Below, piece by piece: positions 8,237 through 17,046 of a stretch of DNA of 64,000 bases. The notes below the pieces were generated by a model. It ran no database searches and was not told the DNA's origin. It saw only the letters and a list, made by a program, of their open reading frames with translations. A program made the position numbers and the translations under genes. The stretch spans positions 16,562 to 80,561 of the forward strand of contig CAXTVI010000021.1 of assembly GCA_964247695.1 (NCBI GenBank). Direction: 5' to 3'. Position 1 is the stretch's first letter; each line of letters begins with the position of its first letter. Source of the DNA: Lichenicoccus sp964247695. Lineage in GTDB: Bacteria; Pseudomonadota; Alphaproteobacteria; Acetobacterales; Acetobacteraceae.

Positions 8237-9554
8237 ACGCATGCTGCACCTGGGCGCCTTCATGCGGCCGGTGAGCATCCATACCGGAGCCTGGCGCTAT
8301 CCCGGCGCCGTCCCGGACGCGAACTTCAATTTCGCGCAACAGAAGCGTTACGCGCAGACATTGGAGCGGGCCTGCTTCGACGCGTTCTTCATGGCGGACC
8401 ATCTTGCGGTGCTGAACATGCCGACAGGCGCGCTTCGGCGCAGCCATACGGTCACCTCGTTCGAGCCGTTCACGCTGCTGTCCGCCCTCGCGGCGGTGAC
8501 CGAGCGCATCGGCCTGGTCGCCACCGCGTCCACCACCTTCGACGCGCCGTACCATGTCGCGCGCCGGTTCGCGTCCCTCGACCATCTCAGCAACGGCCGC
8601 GCCGGCTGGAACATCGTTACCACCGCCAATCCGGACGCCGCCCTGAATTTCGGCTACGACAGCGAGATCGACCACGATGCGCGCTACGTGCGCGCCCGCG
8701 AGTTCTACGACGTCGTCACCGGCCTTTGGGACAGTTTCGCCGACGACGCCTTCATGCGCGACGTGGACAGCGGCATCTACTTCGATCCCGGGCGCATGCA
8801 CGTGCTCGACCACCACGGCCCGGCGCTGGATGTGCGCGGCCCGCTCAACATCGCCCGCCCGGTGCAGGGCTGGCCGGTGGTGGTGCAGGCGGGATCGTCG
8901 GAGCCGGGGCGGCAGCTCGCCGCCGAGACCGCGGAGGTGGTGTTTGCAGCCGAGCCCAACCTAGCCGCCGGCCAGCGCCTGTATGCCGACATCAAGGGGC
9001 GGATGCGGCGGCTCGGGCGCGATCCGGACCACCTGAAGATCCTGCCGGCCGCCTTTGTCGTGGTCGGCGAGACGCTCGCCGAGGCGCAGGCCAAGCGCGC
9101 GCATCTCGACGGCCTGGTGCACTACGACAGCGGCATCGCCTCGCTCAACGGCATGCTGGGCCACGACGTCTCCGGCTACGACCCGGACGGCCCGCTGCCG
9201 GAGATCCCCGAGACCAACGCCAGCAAGAGCGCCCGGGCCCGCATCGTCGAGATGGCCGCCCGCGAGAACCTCAGCATACGCGCCCTGGCGGCACGGGCCG
9301 GCAGCTATGCCGGGCTCGCCTTCGTCGGCACCGCGCGCAGCATCGCCGACGAGATGGAGGCGTGGCTGCTGGGCGAGGGATCGGACGGCTTCAACATCAT
9401 GTTCCCGTGGGTGCCCGGTGGCCTCGACGAGTTCGTGGCCGAGGTGGTGCCGGAACTGCAGCGGCGCGGGCTGTTCCGGCGTGCCTACGAGGGCACGACG
9501 CTACGCGAGCATCTCGGCCTACCCCGTCCGGCGAACCGTTTCTTCTCCGGCTAG
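8226..9554 (+). CDS. LLM-class flavin-dependent monooxygenase, NtaA/SnaA/DszA type (442 aa)
   Basis: Bacterial luciferase-like TIM-barrel protein. Conserved blocks include LGAFMRPVSIHTGAWRYPGA at the N-terminus, LLSALAAVTERIGLVATAST, HVARRFASLDHLSNGRAGWN and PVVVQAGSSEPGR. The order and length match two-component FMNH2-dependent monooxygenases of the nitrilotriacetate/dibenzothiophene sulfone group. These use FMNH2 from a separate reductase; none is adjacent here. The ATG at 8226 lies in the last copy of a tandem repeat. The 3' end overlaps the convergent tetR-like gene by 36 bases. Confidence 0.9.
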   Translation: MSAGRMLHLGAFMRPVSIHTGAWRYPGAVPDANFNFAQQKRYAQTLERACFDAFFMADHLAVLNMPTGALRRSHTVTSFEPFTLLSALAAVTERIGLVATASTTFDAPYHVARRFASLDHLSNGRAGWNIVTTANPDAALNFGYDSEIDHDARYVRAREFYDVVTGLWDSFADDAFMRDVDSGIYFDPGRMHVLDHHGPALDVRGPLNIARPVQGWPVVVQAGSSEPGRQLAAETAEVVFAAEPNLAAGQRLYADIKGRMRRLGRDPDHLKILPAAFVVVGETLAEAQAKRAHLDGLVHYDSGIASLNGMLGHDVSGYDPDGPLPEIPETNASKSARARIVEMAARENLSIRALAARAGSYAGLAFVGTARSIADEMEAWLLGEGSDGFNIMFPWVPGGLDEFVAEVVPELQRRGLFRRAYEGTTLREHLGLPRPANRFFSG

Positions 9555-10172
9555 GGCGGCTTCCGCAGCGGGGCCGACAGAAGCAGCGCCGGCCGTCGGC
9601 CACGCCGCGAGAGCTGTCGCCACGACACGGTACAGGGTGGCGCGACTGGCGCCGGAGGCGGCCTGCACGGCCATGCCCTGGCCGAGCGTCATCACGTAGC
9701 TGGCCAGCGCCGCCGGATCGGCGTCCTGCGGCAGGTCGCCCTCCAGGCGTGCCCGCTCCAGGCGCTGTCGCAGGGTTGCCTCCATGGCGTTCCGGCGTTC
9801 CACAAGCTCCAGGCGGATCGGCTCGGCTGCATTCGAGCAGGCGAGCGCGCCGTTGGTGCCGAGGCAACCCGGTGGATGCGCGGCGTCTGTCTGCGCGTCG
9901 GCACAGCCGTACAGCATCCGCTCAGCAACGAGGCGCGCGGTCGGCTGCGACAGGGCGTCCGTCGTGAAGGCCATGCAGGTCGACTGGTAGCTGTCGAGCG
10001 CGCGGCGGAACAGCGCCTCCTTGTTGCCGAAGGTGGCATACAGGCTCGGGCGAGTGATCCGCATGGCCTCGGTCAGGTCGGTCATCGACGCGCCCTCGAA
10101 ACCCTTGCGCCAGAACACGTCGAGCGCCGCGGCCAACGCCTCGTCGGGATCGAATTCGCGCGGGCGTCCCAT
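9519..10172 (-). CDS. TetR/AcrR-family transcriptional regulator (217 aa)
   Basis: N-terminal HTH: FDPDEALAAALDVFWRKGFE, then SMTDLTEAMRITRPSLYATF with the recognition helix in PSLYATFGNKEALF. The C-terminal ligand domain is of the TetR_C type and contains the GCLGTNGALACS segment common in AcrR relatives of oxidoreductase loci. It probably represses a neighbour; the monooxygenase with which it is convergent, or the aldo-keto reductase upstream, are candidates. The target is inference. Confidence 0.88.
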   Translation of the reverse strand: MGRPREFDPDEALAAALDVFWRKGFEGASMTDLTEAMRITRPSLYATFGNKEALFRRALDSYQSTCMAFTTDALSQPTARLVAERMLYGCADAQTDAAHPPGCLGTNGALACSNAAEPIRLELVERRNAMEATLRQRLERARLEGDLPQDADPAALASYVMTLGQGMAVQAASGASRATLYRVVATALAAWPTAGAASVGPAAEAALAGEETVRRTG

Positions 10173-10295
10173 CGTCCTTTTGTCCCGTTCTGGTTGCAGC
10201 GTCCGGATCGGACACTACCACCGATCGCCCTGGGTCTGGGTAATCTTCGGACGGCGGCAGGTCCAGTCACCATACCCCGCGGGAGACGCTTAGTT

Positions 10296-11279
10296 TCAAT
10301 CAGGAACCGGTGCATGCCCGGGGATCAGACCGGCCTGTTTCAGGTCGGTCCACAACGCGGGCGGGATCGGGGCCGTCATCAGGGCCGCGTTCTGCCGCAT
10401 CTCGGCCGCGCTGCGGGCGCCGGGGATCGCGGCGGCGACCACCGGATGCGCCACGCAGAACTGCAGCGCCGCCGCGCGCAGGTCGACCTCGTGGCGCCGG
10501 CACTCGGCGGCGATCGCGTCGCGTCGCGCCACCAGGGCGGCCGGCGCCCGCACATAGTCGTAGGTGCTGCCGCCGGTGAGCAGCCCCGAATTATACGGCC
10601 CACCCATGACCACGCCCACGCCGCGCTCGGCGCAGCGTGGCAGCAGCGTGTCGAGCGAGGCGGTGTCGAGCAGGGTGTAGCGGCCGGCGGCGAGGAAGAG
10701 ATCCGGATCGGCCTGATCGAGTGCGCGCAGGCACGGCTCGATGCGGTTCACCCCCAGGCCCCAGGCCTTGATTACGCCTTCCTCGCGCAGCCGGGTGAGG
10801 GCAGGCGCCGCTCCCTGCATCGCCTCGTCGCAGCGTTGCGTCCACTCGAAGCCGTGCGTGTCCTCGCCGATATCGTGGATATAGACCACGTCGATCCGCG
10901 CGAGGCCCAGCCGCTGCAGGCTGTCCTCCACCGAGCGGCGGGCACTGTCGGCGGAATAGTCGTAGCGGATACCGAATGGCAGCCCGCCGAAGAACGACGA
11001 GCGCTCCTCCGGCAGCACCGGGCCCGGCGCCGGGACCAGCATGCGGCCGACCTTGGTGGACAGCATGAACTCGTCCCGCGGGTGCCGGCGCAGGGCCTCC
11101 CCGAAGCGGTGTTCCGACAGGCCGAAGCCGTAGAACGGCGCGGTGTCGAAATGGCGCACGCCCGCCTGCCAGGCGGTGTCCAGCACCGCCAGCGCCTCGG
11201 CATCGTCCACGCGGCCGAACAGGTTGCCCAGCGGAGCCCCGCCGCAGCCGAGCGGTCCGGGGGGTCGGTAGCGTGTCAT
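10296..11279 (-). CDS. Aldo/keto reductase (327 aa), aldose dehydrogenase-like
   Basis: AKR barrel with the catalytic tetrad visible in order: Asp and Tyr in HFDTAPFYGFGLSE, Lys in STKVGR, His in VVYIHDIG. The N-terminal TRYRPPGPLGCGGAPLGNLF and DYSADSARRSVEDSLQRLGL fit the D-threo-aldose 1-dehydrogenase / L-fucose dehydrogenase / pyridoxal dehydrogenase group. NAD(P)(H)-dependent cytoplasmic enzyme. Stands alone, with its start ~80 bases from the divergent channel gene. Exact substrate uncertain. Confidence 0.88.
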   Translation of the reverse strand: MTRYRPPGPLGCGGAPLGNLFGRVDDAEALAVLDTAWQAGVRHFDTAPFYGFGLSEHRFGEALRRHPRDEFMLSTKVGRMLVPAPGPVLPEERSSFFGGLPFGIRYDYSADSARRSVEDSLQRLGLARIDVVYIHDIGEDTHGFEWTQRCDEAMQGAAPALTRLREEGVIKAWGLGVNRIEPCLRALDQADPDLFLAAGRYTLLDTASLDTLLPRCAERGVGVVMGGPYNSGLLTGGSTYDYVRAPAALVARRDAIAAECRRHEVDLRAAALQFCVAHPVVAAAIPGARSAAEMRQNAALMTAPIPPALWTDLKQAGLIPGHAPVPD

Positions 11280-11371
11280 GCCGGTGTCTCCGAGGGTCGT
11301 TTGATACGATCATGGCCGTGAACGCAGGCGCGTGCCATCCTTGACCTCATCCTCTGGTGGTGGAGGCTCCA

Positions 11372-12199
11372 TTGACCGGCAAGACCGATGACGAGGACCA
11401 GGGCGACCGGAAGCCGCGCAGCCGGAGCGAGCCGGCGCTGCCGCACGCCAAGGAAATCCACAACCTCGTGCTCGAGGAAGGGGAAGCCGAGCTCGACCGC
11501 GGCTTCGGCTCGCTGGCCTGGTCGGGTCTCGCGGCCGGACTCTCGATGGGCTTCTCGTTCCTGGTGATGAGCATCATACGCGGCGCGCTGCCGGAGCAGC
11601 CCTGGGCGATCCTGATCGACGGAGCCGGCTATACGGTGGGCTTCCTGATCGCCGTGCTCGGGCGCCAGCAGCTCTTCACCGAAAGCACGCTGACCGCAGT
11701 GCTGCCGGTCCTCAGCCGCAGCTCGTCCGGGACCATCCCGAAACTGCTGCGGCTCTGGGCAATCGTGCTGATCGCCAACCTTCTGGGCACGATCATCTTT
11801 GCCTGGCTGATCTGTCACCCGGGCCTGTTCAAGCCGCAGACCTGGACGGCGTTGAACGAGATCAGCAGCGGGTCGCTGGACAGCGGCTTCTGGCCGATGG
11901 CGGTGAAATCCCTGCTGGCCGGGTGGCTGATCGCGTTGATGGTCTGGCTGCTGCCCGGCGCCGGTCCGGCGCAGGTGCTGATCATCATGATCCTGACCTA
12001 CGTGGTCGCGATCGGGCAATTCTCCCACATGGTGGCCGGCTCCGTCGAAGCGGCCTTCGCGGTGTTCGCCGGCCATGCCTCGCCGGTCGATTATATTGTG
12101 CGTTTCGCGCTGCCGACCCTGATCGGAAACACGCTTGGCGGCGTGTCGCTCGTTGCGATCCTGAACCATGCGCCGTTGCGCTCGGATGCGGAGGTCTAG
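11372..12199 (+). CDS. Formate/nitrite transporter (FNT) family membrane channel, YfdC-like
   Basis: Six hydrophobic segments in FNT order after a ~55-residue charged cytoplasmic N-terminus (the LEEGEAELDRGFGSLAWSGL entry is typical of the YfdC branch). FTESTLTAVLPVL and a second half ending SHMVAGSVEAAFAVF fit the pentameric aquaporin-like fold. TTG 11372 is preferred because GGAGG lies five bases before it; GTG 11357 in the same frame is the alternative. Likely a passive channel for a small anion; substrate unknown. Not obviously linked to photosynthesis. Confidence 0.8.
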   Translation: MTGKTDDEDQGDRKPRSRSEPALPHAKEIHNLVLEEGEAELDRGFGSLAWSGLAAGLSMGFSFLVMSIIRGALPEQPWAILIDGAGYTVGFLIAVLGRQQLFTESTLTAVLPVLSRSSSGTIPKLLRLWAIVLIANLLGTIIFAWLICHPGLFKPQTWTALNEISSGSLDSGFWPMAVKSLLAGWLIALMVWLLPGAGPAQVLIIMILTYVVAIGQFSHMVAGSVEAAFAVFAGHASPVDYIVRFALPTLIGNTLGGVSLVAILNHAPLRSDAEV

Positions 12200-12333
12200 G
12201 TACGGGACATCGGCGGCGCTGCGCAGGCTGGACGCCTCCCGCATGCTGGGGCACGATCAATCCGCCGTACAGGAGTTCATTTCGGGCATGAGGTGGCATA
12301 CCCATCCAGCCGCCCTGCAGTCGGATCTCGCGA

Positions 12334-14736
12334 GTGGCTGAAGCAGCATTTGACGCAGGCGAGGACGCCCTGGTCATCGGGGCCGGCCTGGGCGGCATCG
12401 CCGTGGCGTTGCGGCTGCGGGCGCTCGGCTACCGCGTCACCATCCTGGAGCGGTGCGAGCGGCCGGGCGGCCGCGCCCGGGTCTTCGTACAGGACGGCTA
12501 TACCTTCGACGCCGGCCCGACGGTGATCACGGCGCCCTACCTGTTCGAGGAATTGTTCGAACTGTTCGGCGAACGTCTCGCCGACCATGTCGAACTGCTG
12601 GCCGTGCGTCCGTGGTATCGCATCACTTATCCGAACCGGCGCCACTTCGATTATGGTGGCACCGGGCGCAGCATGGAGGCGGAGGTCGAGGCGTTCGCTC
12701 CGGGAGACGGTGCGGGCTACCGGCGACTGGCGCGGCGCGCCCGGCAATTGTTCCAGGTCGGCTACGAACAGCATGGCGCCGCATCCTTCGATCGCTGGCA
12801 GACCATGCTGCGGGCATTTCCGGCGATCATCCGGCTGGGCGGCCTGCTCTCGCTGCACGCGCTGGTGCGGCGGCATCTCCGCAGTCCGGAACTGCAGCGA
12901 GCCTTCACCTTGCAGACCCTGCTGATCGGTGGCCATCCCTACCGCACCAGCGCGATCTATGCGCTGATCCAGCATCTCGAGCAGCGATGGGGCGTCTGGT
13001 TCGCGCGCGGCGGCACCGGCGCCCTGGTCGCGGCGCTGCTCGCACTCGCGGCGCGGCAGGGCGTTGCGCTGCGTACCGCAACCACGGTGTCGCGCGTCGT
13101 GGTGGAGGGCGGCACGGTGCAGGGCGTCGTGCTCGATGATGGCGGCATGCTCCGGGCATCCGTCGTCGTGGCGAATGCCGATGCGCCCTACGTGCACCGC
13201 CACCTGCTCGGACGCCGGGAAGGATGGCGGCGCTGGCGTTATTCGATGGGGCTCTACGTGCTGTATTTCGGCACCGACACGCAGTGGCCGCGAACCGCGC
13301 ATCACACGATCATCCTCGGGGAGGACTACAAGGCGCTGCTCGACGAGATCTTCGACGGCAGCGCCACGCTTCCGGATGATCCCAGCCTCTACCTGCACCG
13401 GCCGGGAGCGACCGACCCTTCGCTCGCGCCGCCCGGCTGCGACGGGTTCTACGTGCTGGCGCCGGTTCCCAACTTGCAATCCCCAATCGACTGGGAGCGC
13501 GCGGAGCCGGCCTTCCGCGATCGTATCCTGTCGATCCTCGAGGCGCGCGAACTACCCGGGCTGCGCGCCCACATCACCACGCTGCGCTGCATCACGCCGC
13601 GGGATTTCGCGAGCGATCTGCTCAGCACCCATGGCGCCGGCTTCTCGGTCGCGCCAACACTGCTGCAATCGGCGGGTTTCCGGTTCCATAACCGTGTCAG
13701 CCGGGCCGAAGGGCTGTATCTTGTCGGCGCCGGAACCCATCCGGGGGCCGGCGTGCCAGGCGTCCTGTGCTCAGCGAAGGTGGTGCAATCGTTGCTGGAA
13801 GCCACGCACTCCGGATCGCCCCGCCGGCCGGGACGGTCGCGCAGGCCGGCCGAGCCAGGTGTCTCGGCGCTGGGCACGCTGGCGCGGCACGGGCGGAGCT
13901 TCCGGCTCGCCGGCACCCTGCTGCGTCGCCGCGATCTCGAGGATGCGGCCACGCTCTACGCCTTCTGCCGGCAGGTCGACGATCTGGCCGATCTTGCGGA
14001 CGATCCGGAGGTGGCGCGCACCGCCCTGCTGCGACTCCGCCACGCGGTCGCCGCCACCGACGCGCGGCACGCGCAGGCCGCGCCGCTGCTGGAGATTGCA
14101 GGACGGCGCGGCATCGACCTGCAACCGGCGCTGGCGCTGATCGACACCATGATCCTGGACCTGTCGCCGCTTGCGTTGGCGGACGAGGCGGCGCTGTTGC
14201 GCTACGCCTATGGCGCGGCCGGCACGGTCGGCCTGATGATGTACGACATGCTGGGGTCTCGTGATCCGGCAGGTCGACGCCATGCCGTCGACCTGGGCAT
14301 CGCCATGCAGCTCACCAATATCGCGCGGGACGTGGTCGAGGATGCGGCACGTGGACGGCTGTACTTGCCGGCGACGTGGCTGCCCGCGGACCTGTCGCTG
14401 GGCTGTATCGCACGGGCGGAAAATACGGCTGCAACGTATCGGGCGGTGCAGCTTCTGCTCGCGCTGGCCGACCGCCACTACCGCAGCGCGGAGAGCGGGA
14501 TGAAATTCCTGCCGTTGCGGCCGCGGACCGCCATCCGCGTGGCAGCCCGGCTTTACGAGGAGATCGGCCGGATGATCCTCGATGCGGGCGCGGGCTATCT
14601 GGGAAGTGGCCGGGTCCGGGTACCGACCGGCCGCCGGCTGGTGCTGCTGGCCCGCGTCCTGATTGGACCTCGCCATGATGGAGCAGACCCGCTTCCGCCG
14701 GCAAATACTTATGCTGCAGTGCATGAATTACTTTGA
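12334..14736 (+). CDS. crtIB: Fused phytoene desaturase - phytoene synthase (CrtI-CrtB), 800 aa
   Basis: One uninterrupted frame encodes two carotenoid enzymes. Residues ~1-492 are a CrtI-type desaturase: FAD fold VIGAGLGGIAVALRL with ERCERPGGRA, YTFDAGPTVITAPYLFEELF, and the C-terminal GLYLVGAGTHPGAGVPGVL. After an Arg/Pro-rich linker (~493-509), residues 510-800 are a CrtB-type phytoene synthase: LYAFCRQVDDLADLADD near 541-556 and the second Asp motif NIARDVVEDAARGRLYLP near 662. The product would condense two GGPP to phytoene and desaturate it stepwise to neurosporene/lycopene. Start GTG 12334. It lies apart from the other crt genes. Confidence 0.93.
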   Translation: MAEAAFDAGEDALVIGAGLGGIAVALRLRALGYRVTILERCERPGGRARVFVQDGYTFDAGPTVITAPYLFEELFELFGERLADHVELLAVRPWYRITYPNRRHFDYGGTGRSMEAEVEAFAPGDGAGYRRLARRARQLFQVGYEQHGAASFDRWQTMLRAFPAIIRLGGLLSLHALVRRHLRSPELQRAFTLQTLLIGGHPYRTSAIYALIQHLEQRWGVWFARGGTGALVAALLALAARQGVALRTATTVSRVVVEGGTVQGVVLDDGGMLRASVVVANADAPYVHRHLLGRREGWRRWRYSMGLYVLYFGTDTQWPRTAHHTIILGEDYKALLDEIFDGSATLPDDPSLYLHRPGATDPSLAPPGCDGFYVLAPVPNLQSPIDWERAEPAFRDRILSILEARELPGLRAHITTLRCITPRDFASDLLSTHGAGFSVAPTLLQSAGFRFHNRVSRAEGLYLVGAGTHPGAGVPGVLCSAKVVQSLLEATHSGSPRRPGRSRRPAEPGVSALGTLARHGRSFRLAGTLLRRRDLEDAATLYAFCRQVDDLADLADDPEVARTALLRLRHAVAATDARHAQAAPLLEIAGRRGIDLQPALALIDTMILDLSPLALADEAALLRYAYGAAGTVGLMMYDMLGSRDPAGRRHAVDLGIAMQLTNIARDVVEDAARGRLYLPATWLPADLSLGCIARAENTAATYRAVQLLLALADRHYRSAESGMKFLPLRPRTAIRVAARLYEEIGRMILDAGAGYLGSGRVRVPTGRRLVLLARVLIGPRHDGADPLPPANTYAAVHELL

Positions 14737-15071
14737 ATTCGGCTGCCGGAGCCGTCGGAGAGTCGCAACCGGTTGCAAGGATTGACCAAGTTGCGACACT
14801 GCGTTGATTTTCGACGCCTGATCACGACGATGTTACCCAAATGGCTCTGCGATCGGCGTCATAACTGTTCCTGCGTCACGCCGGCGTTAGCCGCAATTTA
14901 TTTTTCAAACAGAGCGGTTTAGGTTGATGAATGGAAGACCCGTGAGATTGGGGAAATGCCAGGTCGTCAGATCCCGTTCACTTGTGGGCGCCGGGACTTC
15001 TTGTCATCGTTGCTAAACCTGATTGCGACGTTTCCCGACTAGCTCCAGCGCCGGCGCGAGGAGATTGGGCT
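14737..15071. other. Intergenic region between crtIB and a small unknown gene
   Basis: This 335-base stretch has no convincing gene and is AT-richer than its surroundings around 14895-14925. It contains a perfect 12-bp palindrome, gcaaccggttgc, at 14765-14776, and an outer inverted pair (tcgcaac at 14764-14770; gttgcga at ~14790-14796). A TTGACC lies near 14782 and could be part of a -35 element, but no clear -10 partner follows. No PpsR-type TGTN12ACA was found. Probably the promoter region of the small downstream gene. Confidence 0.5.
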
Positions 15072-15434
15072 ATGCAGATGGATGAGGTTGAAGGCAAAAA
15101 GCCAATGGCAGCAAAGCTGCGAACCTCTTTCGGCACACGAAGCCGCAGCAAGATCGCGGGCCCGCGCAAGCCCTTGCCGGCGGATGAATATCATCATTCC
15201 GGCTTCGAGGAAGTCATCGATCGCGACGGTGCCAACCTGCCGTCGATCCTTCTTCTGGTGCTGATGTCATCGGCCCCGGCGCTCCCGCTCAGCGAGGTGC
15301 ACGCGCCGGCGGTAAACGCGCTTGATGATCTCTGGGGCAAGCGAAAGCTGATCGCGGACAATTCCCGGCTGTCGTCCGAGACCGTGAAGATGAGCTACTC
15401 GATGGTCGACCTGATCCGGTCCGTCATCGACTGA
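15072..15434 (+). CDS. Small protein of unknown function (120 aa)
   Basis: ATG 15072 is chosen because GAGGAG lies at 15058-15063, eight bases ahead. The frame is open farther upstream to ATG 14982, but that part reads poorly. The N-terminus is basic (KLRTSFGTRSRSKIAGPRKP), followed by a short hydrophobic stretch (LPSILLLVLMSSAPALPLS) that could be one membrane segment, then a charged amphipathic C-terminus. No known family recognised. It lies between the crtIB gene and the convergent hemC operon. Confidence 0.55.
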   Translation: MQMDEVEGKKPMAAKLRTSFGTRSRSKIAGPRKPLPADEYHHSGFEEVIDRDGANLPSILLLVLMSSAPALPLSEVHAPAVNALDDLWGKRKLIADNSRLSSETVKMSYSMVDLIRSVID

Positions 15435-15463
15435 GGTGGCCACCGGATCGAACCCGGTTTCGA

Positions 15464-16498
15464 CTACAGGAAGATATCCGCGGGCGCGCGCAGCTTGAGG
15501 CTGCGGCCGAGTGCCAGGCCGGCCTCCTGCGCATCCGCATCCGCCGCCTCGATGCTGTCGCGCAACAGGAAGGCGCCATCCTCGCGTGCGACCAGTCCGG
15601 TCAGCCTGATCCGCCCCGCAGCCAACCGGGTCGTCACCGCGCCGATCGGCGAGCGGCACGAGCCATCCAGGACACGCAGCATCGCACGCTCCGCATCGGC
15701 GGCGACGCGGCTGTCATGGTCGTCGCAGGCGAGCATCAGGGTGCGCAGCACGGTGTCGTCCTCGCGCGCGGTGATGGCAACGATGCCCTGCGCCGCGGAT
15801 GGCAGCATCACCTCGATCGGCAGCACCACGGATGCCTCGGCTTCGAGGCCGAGACGCTTCAGTCCGGCCAGTGCCAGCAGGCTTGCATCGCAGTGTCCGT
15901 TCGCGACCTTGTCGAGCCGCGACTGCACGTTGCCGCGCATCAGGGTGATGCGCAGGTCCGGCCGGGCATGCAGCAACTGCGCCTGCCGCCGCACCGACGA
16001 CGTGCCGATCAGCGCGCCAAGCGGCAGGACCGACAGCGGATCGGCATCGTTCGCGCAGGCTGCCTCGTCGGACAGGATCAGCACGTCGCGCGGATCCTCG
16101 CGCGGCAGCACGCAGGCGAGCACGATGCCGGGCGGCAGGGTGGTTTCCAGATCCTTCATGCTGTGCACGGCAAGATCGATGCGCCGGTCGAGCAGCGCCT
16201 CGTGGATCTCCTTGGCGAACAGGCCCTTGCCGCCAATCTCGGCCAGCCGGCAATGCTGCACCGCATCGCCGGTCGTGTTCATCACCTGCTCGCGGAACAC
16301 ATCCATCCCGCGCAGCGCCGGACAGGCATGGCTCAGCATGGCCAGGAAGCCGCGCGTCTGCGTGAGGGCGAGCGGCGAGGCGCGGGTGCCGACCTTGAGC
16401 GGCAGCGCCGGCGCGTGGGCGGGTGCGGTGCGGCGCCGCGGGGGAGTGATTTTCCGCGGCGATGCGACGTCCGCGGCCAGCATGGTCTCGAGACTCAT
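15464..16498 (-). CDS. hemC: Hydroxymethylbilane synthase (porphobilinogen deaminase), 344 aa
   Basis: Polymerises four porphobilinogens to hydroxymethylbilane in the common tetrapyrrole pathway. Conserved blocks: LKVGTRASPLALTQTR, GGKGLFAKEIHEALL, DLAVHSMKDLET, IGTSSVRRQAQLL, MRGNVQSRLDKV, and LDGSCRSPIGA, in which Cys281 should carry the dipyrromethane cofactor. An Ala/Arg/Pro-rich ~30-residue N-terminal tail precedes the domain. The ATG overlaps the tspO stop by four bases. Last gene of the aerR-ppsR-bchG-bchP-tspO-hemC unit, so its dose may be tied to the photosynthesis regulon. Confidence 0.95.
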   Translation of the reverse strand: MSLETMLAADVASPRKITPPRRRTAPAHAPALPLKVGTRASPLALTQTRGFLAMLSHACPALRGMDVFREQVMNTTGDAVQHCRLAEIGGKGLFAKEIHEALLDRRIDLAVHSMKDLETTLPPGIVLACVLPREDPRDVLILSDEAACANDADPLSVLPLGALIGTSSVRRQAQLLHARPDLRITLMRGNVQSRLDKVANGHCDASLLALAGLKRLGLEAEASVVLPIEVMLPSAAQGIVAITAREDDTVLRTLMLACDDHDSRVAADAERAMLRVLDGSCRSPIGAVTTRLAAGRIRLTGLVAREDGAFLLRDSIEAADADAQEAGLALGRSLKLRAPADIFL

Positions 16499-17046
16499 GA
16501 CGATGAACCTTGCGTTGCGGTCCCGAGGTCGGGAGCGCCGGAGAAGGGGGGATTCAGCAGCACGACCGCCCGGTTGAGCGTGGCCGCGATCGCCACCCAT
16601 ACGAGGTAGGGCACCAGCAGCCAGGTCGTGCGGCTGGCGGCAAGCGGCCTGCGTCCGCGTGGCAGGCCGAGGATCAGGGCGAGGATCGAAAGCCAGAGCG
16701 GGACCGTCTCGATGAGCGACAGGTCGGGGCGGCGCAACTTGAAGAACAATGCGCTCCACAGGATGTTCAGCGCGCCGTTCAGCGAGAACAACGCGATCAG
16801 GCGGCGTCGCTCGGCCCTGGTTTCCGCCTCTCGCCAGGACCGGACAGCCGCGATGCCGGTCAGGGTCCCGATCACCGTCCAGACCGGGCCGAACATCCAT
16901 CCCGGTGGCTGCCAGCGCGGCACCTCCAGGCTGTCGTACCAGGGTCCGATCGTGGTCAACGCGCCGCCCGTGCCCAGGACGGCGGTGACGCAGACCGCGG
17001 CGACCGCCACGTCGCGTCTCACGTGCGACGGCTCATGTCGGTGCAA
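16495..17046 (-). CDS. tspO: TspO/MBR-family outer-membrane/tetrapyrrole sensor (183 aa)
   Basis: Five hydrophobic helices with the TspO hallmarks: WYDSLEVPRWQPPGWMFGPVW (aromatic/proline first loop), NGALNILWSALFF, and a C-terminal VPYLVWVAIAATLNRAVVLLN. Known members bind porphyrins; in Rhodobacter TspO dampens photosynthesis gene expression under oxygen. The start overlaps the bchP 3' end by 14 bases. A ~15-residue Ser/Thr-rich C-terminal tail is unremarkable. Its place between bchP and hemC is common in PGCs and supports a tetrapyrrole signalling role. Confidence 0.92.
   Translation of the reverse strand: MHRHEPSHVRRDVAVAAVCVTAVLGTGGALTTIGPWYDSLEVPRWQPPGWMFGPVWTVIGTLTGIAAVRSWREAETRAERRRLIALFSLNGALNILWSALFFKLRRPDLSLIETVPLWLSILALILGLPRGRRPLAASRTTWLLVPYLVWVAIAATLNRAVVLLNPPFSGAPDLGTATQGSSS

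Noticed and set aside
14982..15071. N-terminal extension of the small gene at 15072
   Set aside because: The extra 30 residues lack a ribosome-binding site and look like translated intergenic DNA; GAGGAG before 15072 favours the shorter form.
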